This document shows positions 10,787-22,512 of a stretch of DNA of 64,000 bases, piece after piece (position 1 is the first letter of the stretch; each line of letters begins with the position of its first letter). The position numbers and the translations under genes are program-made. The notes beneath the pieces are model-generated. The model did not search any database. It worked only from the letters and a program-made list of their open reading frames with translations, and was not told the origin of the DNA. Source of the stretch: Diplolepis rosae (taxonomy: Eukaryota; Arthropoda; Insecta; Hymenoptera; Diplolepididae); NCBI GenBank assembly GCA_030998225.1, contig JAPYXD010000723.1, forward strand, positions 20,310,001 to 20,374,000. The letters run 5' to 3'.

Positions 10787-13700
10787 AAGAACCAATGCGT
10801 CTGCAGGTCTCAAAATTGCTCAGCGCAATGCAAGAAGATCAAGAAAAGTCACCCCGGAGATCTGACAAGCAGCAGTCGAATCCGAAATAGACATATTATC
10901 ATTGCAAGAGCCATACACGATTCTGAACCCTGAAATAACCGCTCTAAAGCTTACGCACATATGCACATCACACTTCGCATTAGCCGAAGTTGACTGTGCG
11001 GGGAGCAGCTTATACATTGCCAGTGGATACTTCCAGTTAAGTCATTCAATAGAAGACCACTTGAATAACTTGGCAAACGTACTGAACGAAATCAGGGGTA
11101 AGAACGTTATCATCTGCCTTGACTCGAAGGCAATATCCCCACTATGGGGGTCGACAAAAACGGATAGCAGCGGAGAAGCTCTTAAAAATCTAATAGCGCA
11201 ATACAACCTATGTATAGCCAACAAAGCGAATCGTCTTGCAACTGTCTCGAGTGAGAATGGCGAAGGAAATGTGGATGTTACTCTGATCAGTCTAGCGCTT
11301 GAACGAAAAATACATGACTGGACTGTCAGAGATGGCTGGACATCAAGCGACCACAGAGTAATAACCATGCAAGTAAACCGCATCGAAAATACTGATGAAA
11401 ACTCCTCAACGAGCCGGACTCGCGGAGGATATGTTACAAGTAAGGCAAACTGGGAAGTATTCATAGAAGTGCTAAAGAAAGAATGGAACGAAGTTCCCAA
11501 AAACATGCCAGGCTCTAAGATGCAGTGCATTGAACGAGTCAAAGATCTAACTAGAGCTATGAGAAAAGCCTGTAACACGGCCATACCGTCGAGAAATTGA
11601 ACTGCGCGTAAAGTCCCTTGGTGGGACTCACGACTAACAGCTGCAAAAGAGGAATCCTAAAAGGCAAGACGTGCCTTCCAAAGAGAGAAAGACGCAAACA
11701 AGCGTCCGACCCTCAAAAGAAGGTACAGAGAGGAACTGAAAAAGTACAACGGACTGATAAAAACAACCAAAACTCGAAAGTGGGAGGAGTACGTTTCGAA
11801 CACAACAAACGAAAATCCCTGGAGCTTTGCCTACAAGATCCAGACAGGCCAACTAAAGTTCAGAACGATAGCCAGTAACATGAATTTCGAAGGCAAGCAC
11901 ACAATGAGCTGGGAAAGCACAGCAAGTACCATGCTCAAGGAACTATTTCCAAGCGATTCTGAGGAAGGAGAATTACCTCTACACAGTGAAATGAGGAATG
12001 CAGCCCTCACACCGCCAGCAGGGGGATGCATAGAGCTGTTCACGGCAAAAGAAATGTATGAGGCCTTGGCTAAGATGAAGAGTCGAAAGGCCCCTGGGCC
12101 GGACAACTTCGATCTTGAAATAATAAAAGCTGCTATGCCCATCATCTCAAAAGACCTACTAAACATTTTCAACGCATGTCTCATGCAGTCGGTGTTTCCA
12201 AACGAATGGAAGGTAGAAAAAATGATAGCTATAAGGAAAGGTGAAGACAAAATCGCCACAGATCCTAGATCCTACAGGCCGATATGTCTCTTGCCAATCC
12301 TCAGTAAACTCCTAGAGGCACTAATTCTTAATAAGCTCAACGCCGTAATGGAGGGAAAGCTCTCCCCAAGGCAATGGCTTCAGAACTGGGAAATCGGCAG
12401 AAGAAGCCATTGTCAAATTTCGAGGAATCGTTGAAAATACAAGTGCAAAATATGTGCTGGCTGTCTTTCTGGACATAACAAAGGCCTTTGACAACGTTTG
12501 GTGGCCGAGCGTGCTCTGCTCACTAAAGAAAATGAACTGTCCGAGAAAGCTGTTTCTCCTCATCAGGGACTACCTGGATGGCAGGAGAGTGCTCATAAGA
12601 GAGGGTCCTAAGACCATCGAGAAATCTGTGAACAGGGGGTGTCCCCAAGGCTCAGTCCTCGCACCAGCTCTCTGGAACCTGATTTTCAACCCAAATCTGG
12701 AACGCCCCGAATCGATGTGCATTGAGACCATTGCATATGCTGATGACCAGGTAGTTCTAGTGGACGCAAATTCGAGAAGAGAACTGTCAGCAAAAGGTCA
12801 ACTGGCTTTGAACGAGATATCAAACTGGTGCACTGCAAACAAACTGCAGCTCGCGCCAAGCAAATGTGCCATGATGCTTGTCAAAGGGAACCTTGACAAG
12901 AAGTGCTCACCGGAGATAAGAATCAACGGCCAGAGAATTAAAAGAACAGAAACTTTCAAGTAAGATACGCGAGCTTTTTGACAGACTGGGTCGCCTAGCC
13001 AGAAACGAATGGGGAATAAAGTACAGAGCTTTCAGTGCAATCTACAAGGGGCTGTATGACCCTATCGCTACCTACGCCTCGGCAGGAAGGCACGATAGGG
13101 CAACAGCAGCAGGCCGGCAGAAACTTGAAATATCTCAAAGGCACGCCCTCATACGTGTGAAAGCAGCCTACAGAACTACCTCTGCTCAAGCACTCACAGT
13201 GTTGACAGGAAACCTTCCCATTAACCTGGAATGCGAGAGAAGAGGACTTCTGTACAAAATCAGGAAGGGTATCAGCTTGGAACTGGAAAATCTCAGATTC
13301 GAAGGGGATGAGTAGGATCCTGAGCACCGAACACGCCAATCTCTCGCCAGAAGGAAAATCCTTGATATTCTCATAAGGACATGGCAATGTAGATGGGACT
13401 CTTCCGAAAAGGGCAGGCTGACATACTTATACCTGCCAAGCATAAAGACAAGATTAAATAGCCCATGTCTCGAGCCGTCCAGGTGGTCAGCTCAATTCAT
13501 CACAGGCCACGAAAACTTCCAAAGCTTCCGGAAAAGATTCAACATGAGTGAATCGGACTTATGCACATGCGGAGAGCTCGACTCCCCAGAACATGTATTG
13601 AAGAACTGCATAAAGTACGAAACCACCAGAAGCAAATTGAAAAATCGCATAAACTGCGTAACGCTTGACGAACGACAACTACTAGAGACGAAAGAAAAAT

Positions 13701-13795
13701 TCCTTGCCTTTGATATCTTCTGCAAGGAGATCCTCATAGCGAAGGAACTGACAGAAAGCATTGAAGCAGATGAAACGCCTTCTGTCCTAACTTGA
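10776..13795 (+). pseudogene. LINE ORF2 (endonuclease-reverse transcriptase), inactivated
   Basis: The start ATG at 10776 overlaps the ORF1 stop in ATGGCCTGTAG. The endonuclease part shows ILSLQEPYT, LDSKAISPLWGS and SSDHRVI (catalytic Asp/His motifs). The reverse transcriptase part shows FLDITKAFDNVWW, GCPQGSVLAPALWN and AYADD. A Cys-His motif (LCTCGELDSPEHVLKNC) near 13558-13610 matches the C-terminal zinc motif of R1-type ORF2. Damage: TGA at 10863, TGA at 11598, TAA near 11658, a 2-base loss near 12370, a deletion of roughly 25 codons at 12960 just after TETFK, and TAG at 13313. The protein would nick target DNA and copy the element RNA into it. Confidence 0.9.
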
Positions 13796-14036
13796 ACACG
13801 CATTAGAAATAACGTAGAAAAGTGTACATATAAATGTTTATTTAGTGGTTCGGAACCCACTCTAAGCTTTTTCGAGGTACTTACCAAGAGGAAGCCATGA
13901 GAAGCCGCAGGAAGAGCCAAGCAGGCTAAATAGAAGAACGCCGAGGTTCGGAAAATTACGCCCATAGACAATGACCCTGAAGTTTAAATCTAACGCGGTT
14001 CCGGGGTTATTGTCTGACGAGGAAACAGGGGAGTTT

Positions 14037-15985
14037 TGAGTTTAGTGAGTATTGCTTCGGCGAAATTTTACGCAGCGTGTGCAAATGCATTCTCTTTTCT
14101 CCCCTAGAAAAAGAAAGTATATGGAGAAAAAAAGTTTGAGGAACTTTACTCAACTTTTAGCAAAATTAGGACGTATAGACAAGTTACAGATGATTTTATA
14201 TTATTGTAAGAATTTGCACGTACCAAATGCTAAAAAATGGATCACAGATCGGTAAAACTTAAAAATGTAGAGTAAAGTTTCAAACTGTACGACCTAAATT
14301 ATTACAAAAATATCTGACCTGGCTTCAAGTGACTTCTGGCTATCCTTAAACTGAAGTGTCCACTAAAGGGAGAAAGATTTCAGGAATTAGAGAAAAGAAA
14401 ACATAATGCAACAAAGCAGCTGTTGTTTATTCCGAAAGCTAAGTATAAGGAGTGTTTTTTAAAGTCATAGGATCGCTGGAAAAAGGTTGTGACTTCTGAA
14501 GAGAAGTACTTTGAAAGCGATATTGTCGGCACTGACCACAATTCATTCTTTCTACATATACATCACAAGAATCGATACTCTTCGGACTGACTGTAATTTC
14601 ATTTTTCTCAGTGTTGGTTGATGAACTCACGCTCTTGAATATTGAAATTCCTATCAAAGCTGTCGAATGTACAATGTTGATTATTTGTAAACGTACAAAA
14701 ACCTAGTAAGACCATTCAGCTTCATTCTCATAAAAATTATCAGCAATGGTTGGAAATTTGTTACAGGAATAGAGATAACCTGAATTTAAGGATTGAACGA
14801 TTTTATTATCCCATATAATAATATAATTTTATATTATTTAGAATTTATTAAAAAATGTGGGAATGGCGTAAAATAAAAATGTTACTTTTTTTACTAAAAT
14901 TTAAGTTTGAATAATTAATTCATCATAATTAAGATGAATGTTGTTCAAAGTGTTTTATATTATCGAACATAATGAGAACTATATACTGGACAGTTTTGTC
15001 AGCAGAAAATCATAAAAAACGGCCTTCCAGTGTATAGGGAACCCCTTTAACCTAGTTTTAAAGCTTGATTAAAAGGCAGTAATAAACGAAGGGAATAGCA
15101 TATTAGTGTGCAGAAAAAGTTGCAAGGTGGACATTTATTAAATGAGTTTCCATGCGTCTGCTTTGGCTAGTGAGAAAACGATCCTTTGAGAAATAAAAAA
15201 ATTGTCATCATTTGCGTGCAGATATAACAATTCATGGAAAGTGTTCACCTTCTTATTCCTTTCAGAAATTTTTCTTTATTTGTGAAATTCTATTTACGTA
15301 TGAAAAAAATTAAATATAATCGACACTTTTTATGAAATAGGATGGGGATTTTTTTTTATGCATTGATGAATCTTATTCAAGTAATACAAGATTATAAATC
15401 CTTTTTTTATATCAATTTTCATTATTGATACGTATAAAGTATTCTAACATCATTTTATAAATATTTAAATAATTGGAATATATTCCAGGCTTTTGTTGAA
15501 TGAACTTTACCTTGAAATCAGGAAGATATAAATGTGGAAACCGCAGAATAGTTTCTCCTTTGGACTTACCCAACTAGAGGTATCTATAAAATGAAAATTA
15601 ATAGTCTAGACCAACTTACCAAATAGTTAGCTATAACGTAAAATGCATTTCGGTCTGTTCAACTTTGATATAATTTGTGGGCATCTTGATATTTTGGTTG
15701 TCAATTGAGAATATAATGAAAGATATCTCATCAAAACTTATTTTGTCCTTTATTGTTTTCATAAATTATTTTATCAAATTTAAACATTTCTTGTGAATTA
15801 AACGTAAGCAACTTAAAATTAAAACATTACTAAATGATTTTCAAAACTCTTCTTTGAATACTAGCTACTTGTGTCAAGTACCGACTTCAATGAGTGAATA
15901 GAACTGTTCTAAAAAATTTAGTTTTTATAAGGAAAACACAAGGCATCGTTGATCATTTATACTAGATGAGGTGTCGGAAAAATAT
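14037..15985. other. Non-coding DNA
   Basis: No element boundaries or genes were recognised. The 67-codon frame at 14052-14255 is Lys/Arg/Leu-rich without a known motif. A short inverted pair (tatactgga at 14981 and tccagtgtata at 15026) is too small to call an element. Confidence 0.5.
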
Positions 15986-16646
15986 ATGAGGGGTTCGAGG
16001 CCAAATCGGCCATAATTTTACCTTGATGAAATTTTGAGGGTCGATAGTGTAACATAAGAAACGAAGAATCTTAAATTTTCAAACTTTTTAATGCATTTTT
16101 CCGATTGTTACAAGAAAAAGAAAGAAACATTTTGGTTTCCTTAATGTCTAGTTATTTGAGAACCAGAAAATCATAAAAAAAAATCACACATACTGAAAAA
16201 ATTCAGGATTGTAGCCCCAAGTCTTGCGCAAGTATTTGATCAAGGGGTGTACTCAAAAATTGTTAAACTTATGAATTTTTTCGTAAAGTTGTGCGCGTTA
16301 AATCACTTTTCCCGGTCAATAGATCTGAACGCGCTCGAAAAAAACATCGGAAACTTTGTGGAATGGCACAAAGTGTACAATACTGAGAATAAAAATTGTT
16401 TTTCGCGTTATAAAATATTATTCTACCTGGCACTTTCATTTTTTTATTTTTTTTTAACACAAATTCATCAAGTTTTCGAGATAAACATCGTTATCATCAC
16501 GAAAATAATCATTTTTGCACCTATATTAATAATAAACTTTCTGAGTGGAACGGATTCCATGTTTTTTCTGAATAATGTGATTTAAAGTTCAATTGATTAC
16601 TGAGAAAGAATGCTCAGGTACATTCTGACATAAAGGACTTATCGTA

Positions 16647-17354
16647 TTGGGTACTTGAATTGATTTTTTGGGTTTTTTTTTATCAAAAGAGCGTTTATTT
16701 TAAACCAAAATGAAGAAACATGTTATTGAAAGTATTCGCCATCGCTAGCTATATCATTTCGCGACTTTTCTGGTAATTTACGGATTCCGTTGCGAAAAAC
16801 TCTTCACCTTTTGAGGGTATCCACGAATCAACCCATTTTTTGATGTCCTCAAAAGACTGGAAACGCTTCTCGGCCAGGGCATGAGGCATTGTAAACGCTT
16901 GAGATATCAACATTGAGTTCGTCGGCCATCATTTCCAGCGTTACACACGGGTCTTGGTCTTGGTCAAATTTTTTTGGCTGCCCAGGGCGCTCTTCGTCCT
17001 CGAGGTCGAAATCTCCACTTTTGAATCGTCGAAATCAATTTTCAACAGTCTGAACTGTTGGAGTATGGTTACCGTATGCCTCTACAAGCAAACGATGACA
17101 TCCGGGTGCTTATCTCTTTAAATGAAAGCAAAAAAGCATAGCTTCCCGCAAATTACGCTTTGTCGGCTCGAATTTCGGCATGATCGAAGCTCAAAAATAA
17201 TGCGTTGTTCACACTTGAACGGAATGACAAATACTGTCAAAATAAGCTTAAGGATGGTGCTTTGATGTGAAGTTGGTTGCAATTTGTTCCAATGTCAAAA
17301 CATACTTGTTGCGCCATCTCTTAGAAATCCCAAAAAATTAATTCAAGTACCCAA
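16647..17354 (-). mobile_element. Internally deleted mariner (MITE-like)
   Basis: The ends TTGGGTACTTGAATTGATTT and its reverse complement form 26-bp TIRs with one mismatch, flanked on both sides by TA (16645-16646 and 17355-17356). At 708 bp it is roughly half the length of a mariner because the catalytic centre of the transposase has been deleted. It sits at the centre of the fold-back element 15986-18106 and so inserted after it. Confidence 0.9.
16723..17181 (-). pseudogene. Mariner transposase, catalytic core deleted
   Basis: The minus-strand start at 17181 gives MPKFEPTKRNLREAMLFCFH, then VENWFRRFKSGDFDLEDEER and PGQPKKF, a typical mariner DNA-binding domain. The frame then jumps after ADELNVDISSVYNA to the C-terminal end (FRNGIRKLPEKSRNDIASDG, then EYFQ and a stop at 16723). 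All three catalytic Asp blocks are missing. At least three in-frame stops occur. A relationship to the cecropia-like group is suggested by the SGDFDLEDEERPGQPKKF block. Confidence 0.85.
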
Positions 17355-18106
17355 TACTTTCGAGCGCGTTCAGAGCTGTTGACCGAGGATAGCGATTTAA
17401 GGTGGCTTGAGCGTTTGGTGTCGTATGAAGTGAGGGGCACCGTGGGGGCACGTGTTACATGAATGCTCATTGCTACTTATTTTTTTAATAATCATATGTA
17501 TTATAGTTACATCTGAGTAGAAGGGTAAGAAATCACGGAAATGTCCCCTGAAAAAAGTGATAGTAAAAATTTATTAGTTTCACCTCGAGGCGGTTTTTTA
17601 TATTCTGTACTTTTTCGCAATTTTCTCTTGATTGAAGTCGTCAACCCCTTGTTTTTATAATACTAATAGATTCCTCGAAATCGAAAGTACTATTATATAT
17701 TTGATTTATGGGGACTTGTGTTTTGTTCCGGAGTTTCGCCGATTTTGATGAGGAATCCCATAAGACTACGTGTTAAACTGACATTTTTTCGGTAGCGATT
17801 TTTTCGGCATTGACATCGTCAACCACGGTATTTCTTTTTTCCAAATGAATCTAGCATATTTTATTAAGATTTGGGCTACAATTGTAAATTCTGTCAGATT
17901 TTTAAAAAATGGTGTTTTCTCAAAAAATTGAATCCTTTATTAAAAAAAATTTTTTTGAATGGACGATCTGAAGATATGTATATGTGATTTTTTTCATAAT
18001 TTAGGTTTGTTCGTTTCTCATGTTACGCTATCGACCCTCAAAATTTGAAGCAAATCGGAGACATCAAGGTACAATTATTGTGACCGATGTAGCCTGGAAC
18101 GCACCA

Positions 18107-18946
18107 TATATATTATATCTTGAAGGAAGATGAGTACATTGTTGAATATATTTGCATCGGTCAGCATTTTATTGAGGTCAGTTTGAACTTTATGATGAAT
18201 CTTTTTGTCGCTGTATTTTTTGCAGTCAGCCAATAAGTGCGTGGCCTCATATCAAAGGCGGACATCTGTTGCCAAAATTGAAACTGTGTTAGCAGTGGAT
18301 TCTTATAGGATTTTTCTTGCTGTACAAAAAATGGGTTTGTCCCAACTTTCTGAAAACAACAGATTTTTCTAGTACTTCCATTGATATTCCAGAGGTTCTT
18401 ATGCTGTTTTTTCAAAAAAATTTATATTTGTTAACCAAATAATACAACTCTGTACGATAGAAAAAGATATTACATAACCGTATAGATAATAGTTCGTCAC
18501 TTCTATATTTTTAATGGATCAAAGTGAAAATCTATAAAAATCTTCCTTTAACCATAAGGAAAAAATGCCTCATTGAAAGTCGTTTCTACGAGAAAATGAT
18601 TTCTTGAATTTAAATAAAACTTTTTTTGGGTGTAGATTACTAATTAGAAATGCATATTTTCTGAAAGAGGGAGGTTTGAAATATTGATTGCGGAATATAT
18701 GGATTAGGTAATTTTATCGCATGCAATAAATGTGCAACGAAAGTATAACAATGCGACCTGTAGTTAATGTCAACAATGTGTATGCAGTAATTAACCGCGA
18801 CGTCGTTATGTAACAGTACAATTCTGGGTCCGGTAACTATAGTTAACACAAACAAGGACGATAAATTTGAATAAATTATCTGTGGCACGTTTTGCTGCAG
18901 AGTTGAGAATTTCTTTTCCACTCCATGCTTTTTTGCAGCGACTTAC
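18107..18946. other. Non-coding DNA
   Basis: Minus-strand frames at 18161-18415 and 18640-18921 are the only longer ones. Neither has a recognisable domain or compositional signal of coding sequence. No repeat boundary was identified. Confidence 0.5.
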
Positions 18947-19254
18947 ATACTCATAAGAAAAAAATAGCAAAGAGTGCTATTTTGAATGGCCAGCTAACTT
19001 TCTGAAGAAAGGTATAATAAATAATACGTTTTATTATTTTTAATTTTACCATTCATCGATCGAAAAATGAAACAAAGTGGTTGAAAGTGCACTCTCTGAA
19101 TCTGAATCAGTGAGATTTCACTGATTCAGATTTAGAGAACAATGAGAGTGACGACACTTGCATAAATAAAATGTATTATTTATTATTTTGTCCTTCAGAA
19201 ATCCAGTTAGCTGTTTAAAATAGCGCTTTGTGGTATTTTGTTTTCCTGTATATA
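18947..19254. mobile_element. Palindromic MITE
   Basis: The arms are inverted over most of the element: atagcaaagagtgctatttt at the left pairs with aaaatagcgctttgtggtat at the right, and ccagctaactttctgaag with cttcagaaatccagttagct. At the centre, 19099-19132 is a perfect palindrome around gaatcagtgagatttcactg. There is no coding capacity. The termini are diverged and the target duplication is unclear. Confidence 0.65.
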
Positions 19255-19569
19255 TTATAATAAATAACAAAGGTTAGCTTGCAAAGTAAGTTTAATGAAA
19301 TCTCAGACTACAAGTTTATTTCCATACAAATGAAATGCTAAACGCGATGCAATTACTTTTTGGCAATGTAAAGCTAAATTGGTTACCTTCAAAATGCTTT
19401 GACTATCCATATAATACTTAATAATGTTACAAAAAAGGAAGATTGTCAAATGCTTCTGTTTATAGCTTCGTAGAGCTAAAAAAATATTTACTGCCTTATT
19501 CAAGCTTACTGAAAAAAAATTGATAGGAATAGGCGAAGAAAGGCAGCAAAGACAAAAACATACAGGCAG
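19255..19569. other. Non-coding DNA
   Basis: Nothing was recognised. The minus-strand frame 19303-19503 has no family resemblance. Confidence 0.5.
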
Positions 19570-19692
19570 ACACTTTCGTAAAAAACTTTTTTTTCTAACT
19601 CAGGGGGTCTCAAAACGTAAAAATTTGATGAAAATTTCGAAAGTCATTTTTCACATAAAACTAATATCTTTTCATATACTATATGATGCGAA
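19570..19692 (-). repeat. Terminal piece of the CTCATCATGGATGAG repeat, inverted
   Basis: The order cagacactttcgtaaaaaac, tcagggggtctcaaaacg, tttcgaaagtcatttttcac, then gatgcgaatgtaaa equals the last ~120 bases of the inverted copy at 41772-42777. The GATGAG words at the very end are degraded. Another fragment of the same family starts only about 8 bases later. Confidence 0.65.
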
Positions 19693-19699
19693 TGTAAAA

Positions 19700-21667
19700 C
19701 TGAAAAATACACATTTTATCAGAAACTGTGTCAGACAAAAATTTGTAGATCTTATTAAAGCGAAAAATTTTGCATTGTTACGTTTTTTCGTGTTTAGCAT
19801 ATTCTGGTTGAAAAATTGAATTTTCAATAGTAGGGGAGAAGCGGGGAAATTGGCGCGTCGTCTAAATTGGCGCACCCTATTTTTCAGAAAATGATAACAT
19901 AACAAAAAATAAAAATAGTTCTATCGTGTGCATTCTTGTATGATATGTATTTGATAGAAAACATTATAAAAATCTAATTACTTAATACAGTTTTATTGCG
20001 ATCAATCGTTTTTTGTCATAATGGTTATGTTCGAAGCCATTGAGTTAAATCGTTAAATAATAGTAATTCAAGGTGAATTAGATTAATGCAACGATTTTAT
20101 AATCTTTGATATTTAATCTGACGATTAGGATAGAATATTTGTATGAAAAAATAAGCATTTTACGTAAAAAGTATTTAATTAATGAACGATACACTTGCGG
20201 CAAAATTGGCGCATACGAGATTCAAATCAGAGGCGAAGTTGGCACACGTGTTGTGTTTCTGGAAACCGGTGACTGAATTCAAGTGCTCGGATGTTTATGA
20301 TTTAAAATATAAAGAAGATAGTAAGTACACAATTATTAATATATAGATATATACATTTGAATGTTGCTGGACTTTTCTGCTAATCTTTTTCTTAAGATTT
20401 TTGTGACATGGGAGGTAATGTGGTTCGCAAAACTGATGTAACGACTTTGCAAGGTTATATTCATTTGAACAATCAGTGGTTAAATTTTTTTTTGAAGTTT
20501 GAGGTATTAAGGCATTTTAAAAGCGATTTTTAATAATTAATTTGCAGTCTGACAGTGTTTTGGAAGTTTTCTCGATTCTAAGATGTGAAAGCAATGTAAG
20601 TAAAAAATTTGTATTTTTGATTGATTGTTTCTATTATTTATAAGTCTTCTAAAGTTAATAATTGTATATACTTCTGATTACAAATTCAAATAATTCTCTA
20701 TAAAAATGATTTTAATTTGAATATTCACTTAAATATCCACAATTGCCAGTATTTTATTGTACAAATATAAAATATATTTTAACTTTGGCTGGTTTATGTG
20801 AAGAAAGGTATAAAAAACTTCACATATCTTGATATACTATCTCAAATTTAGTTTCAAATTATAACTACCTCTTTTCATCAACCTTTGCTACTGAAATGTA
20901 ATCCTAAATCTATGAAAATATAACTAATACGTGGCAAGAGAAGATTATAATATTAGTGCGTCAATTTACCCGACATGGCGGGTAAATTGACGCAGGTGCA
21001 GTCCTTCGGAAATCTGAATAAAAACCTGCTTTAATAATTTTCAATGCAATCTTTATCCATTGGAAAGTATAGAAAAGATATCCAGCTATTAAATAAATAT
21101 TTTTTCATAATTTTTAGTCATATACTTTCTTTTTAAACTCGCACTTTCTATTAGGTGCGCCAATTTCGCCGCTTCTCCCCTAATTTTTTGAATTGAAAAC
21201 AAAAATAAGCATCTTATCACAAAAATTTGCAATTCACATTGGTAGATCTTTTTACAGTAAAAAATGTTATGCTAAGTTGGGAGGTAAAATCCCCACTCCT
21301 ATTCTAACTCCTCCTCCCACCGTAAGAAGAGTACTTTGGGTTTGCTAAACACTCACAAAAATCTACGAAAAATCGTCCAACTTTGCATGAAACATCGTGT
21401 GTCACTCCGCAGGAAACTTTTGACGTCTTCGGCCAATGTTGACAGTCCTCGGACGGCAAAAGGTAGGTTTGCTGCGTTGTAACACAATATACTATTATAT
21501 CATAACTTTTTTCCGTATCTCCTATAGTTTAACTGGGTAATGCAATTTAAATATGGATTTTTTTCAAGTTTTAACTCACTGTGATTTTTCTAGTTTTGTT
21601 AGAATCGAAAAATATTATAAAGATAATTGGTAGAAATTCATGAGCACTATCAGAAACCAATATTGCA
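19700..21667 (-). repeat. Second inverted fragment of the same repeat, split by an insertion
   Basis: Segments 19700-19830 and 21183-21667 follow, in order, the internal part of the 41772-42777 copy (tttatcagaaactgtg, gtagatctt, ttgaattttcaat, then catcttat, atgagcactatcag, ttgatttttt). The element 19833-21180 was inserted between them. A further unmatched ~190-bp block sits at about 21275-21465, and the fragment ends at the junction with the I-type LINE. Confidence 0.6.
19833..21180. mobile_element. TA-flanked TIR element with iterated AAATTGGCGCA motifs
   Basis: The TIR GGGGAGAAGCGGGGAAATTG at the left matches the reverse complement at the right (one mismatch), with TA at 19831-19832 and 21181-21182. 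The motif AAATTGGCGCA or close variants occurs at about 19846, 19864, 20203, 20238, 20959 (inverted), 20982 and 21155 (inverted). A perfect 16-bp-armed palindrome, TGCGTCAATTTACCCG, ACATGG, CGGGTAAATTGACGCA, lies at about 20957-20994. No transposase frame is present in the 1,348 bp. Confidence 0.8.
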
Positions 21668-22512
21668 ATTTTTGATTTTTTTAATCCAGGCGACCCAGAC
21701 GATGAGGCCACGATTACGAGCAACTGATATAAGATGCGTCACCTTGAGAACAGAAGGAGATGTTCGTGATGAATGCAGTCTATCTCTAAGGTGGCACATG
21801 CTGTAGAACGAATCCGTGAAGATCGTCACGGGAGGGAGAATGGAACCCAAGGCGAATTTGAGCGGACAGAAAATTGAGTAGAGCTCCGCCGAGAGAATCG
21901 AGGTGGAACCCGTGAGCCGAACGCCAAATCTGTAGTCCAAAGATGAAACAAAGAAACTAGCCCCAGTATAGGGGCCTGGAACATCCCACGAACCGTCGAC
22001 AACGATCGGGACAGATTCCGGAAACCCGGCCAACTTTAGCCTTTCAAACTCAAGAGAGGAATCCGACGCCTCCCCTATAGACTGGCCGAAATCGAAATCA
22101 AGGGATACCGGAACCCTATCTAAAATACAAAGAGCAATAGCATCAGCAGACTGGAGAGCCCTAATCCAAGTACGCTCTAACAAGTCCACGGTAAACTGTG
22201 AGAAGTAAGTTAGGGCCCACCCCCCATGAGACTCTGGAAAGAACTCTTACGACGTTGACCGCACGCAGAGCCTTCCCTGCTAATATACTTAATATGTGGA
22301 GTCCATGAGAGGCGAAAATCCAAAACGACCTTGAGATACATGAGCGCACTCTGATCCGGTATCTCAACTCCCTCCAGCCTTAAAGCAAGAAAAGATAGGT
22401 CGACACGAGCTCTGGTGATTAGGTAGAGTTGACACTTGGGCAGCGAGATAGATAGACCAAGTCCACGTAACCGCGAAGTAAGGGATGCTATTGTCTCCTT
22501 CAAGAGTGACAT
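21668..22512 (-). pseudogene. LINE ORF2: RT thumb and RNase H domain
   Basis: The frame 22512-22210 holds SISLPKCQLYLITRARVDLS and WTPHIKYIS (downstream RT region). After a frame change, 22367-22161 gives RVLSRVSWGVGPNLLLTVYR. The frame 22189-21650 is an RNase H domain with IVVDGSW (first acidic residue), SAELYSI (Glu) and TIFTDSF (second Asp). The domain is cut before its end. RNase H would remove element RNA during reverse transcription. Confidence 0.8.

Larger units (their letters stand above)
8820..14036 (+). mobile_element. Non-LTR retrotransposon, R1/LOA type, nearly full length but inactive
   Basis: The element contains a GC-richer 5' region (8820-9439), ORF1 with zinc knuckles, an overlapping ORF2 with apurinic-type endonuclease, reverse transcriptase and a C-terminal zinc motif, and a short 3' region to about 14036. 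The order and motifs match R1-clade or closely related LINEs of arthropods. No clear target-site duplication or poly(A) tract marks the ends, so both outer boundaries are estimates from base composition. Its GC content is clearly above the flanking DNA. Multiple stops, a frameshift and a deletion make it non-functional. Confidence 0.85.
15986..18106. mobile_element. Long-armed inverted-repeat (fold-back) DNA element with a mariner inside
   Basis: Words at the left end reappear inverted at the right end in the same spacing order: the terminal GGGGTTCGAGGCC / GGTGCGTTCCAGGC pair, TACCTTGATG, TTTTGAGGGTCGATAG, AACATAAGAAACGAA / AACATGAGAAACGAA, a CACATA...CATAAT block, TGTAGCCC, and a pair TTAAATC...CTGAACGCGCTCGAAA at 16299-16343 versus 17357-17400. 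The arms are diverged by indels. Without the 708-bp mariner the element is about 1.4 kb. No transposase was found in it. It is probably a non-autonomous fold-back or long-TIR element with an ATAT-rich flank. Confidence 0.7.

Noticed and set aside
9421..11852. Minus-strand open frames of 70-180 codons across the R1-like LINE
   Set aside because: They are antisense shadows of ORF1 and ORF2; the plus-strand frames carry the zinc-knuckle, endonuclease and RT motifs.
14981..15040. Small TIR element (tatactgga ... tccagtgtata)
   Set aside because: The pairing is only about ten bases with no target duplication.
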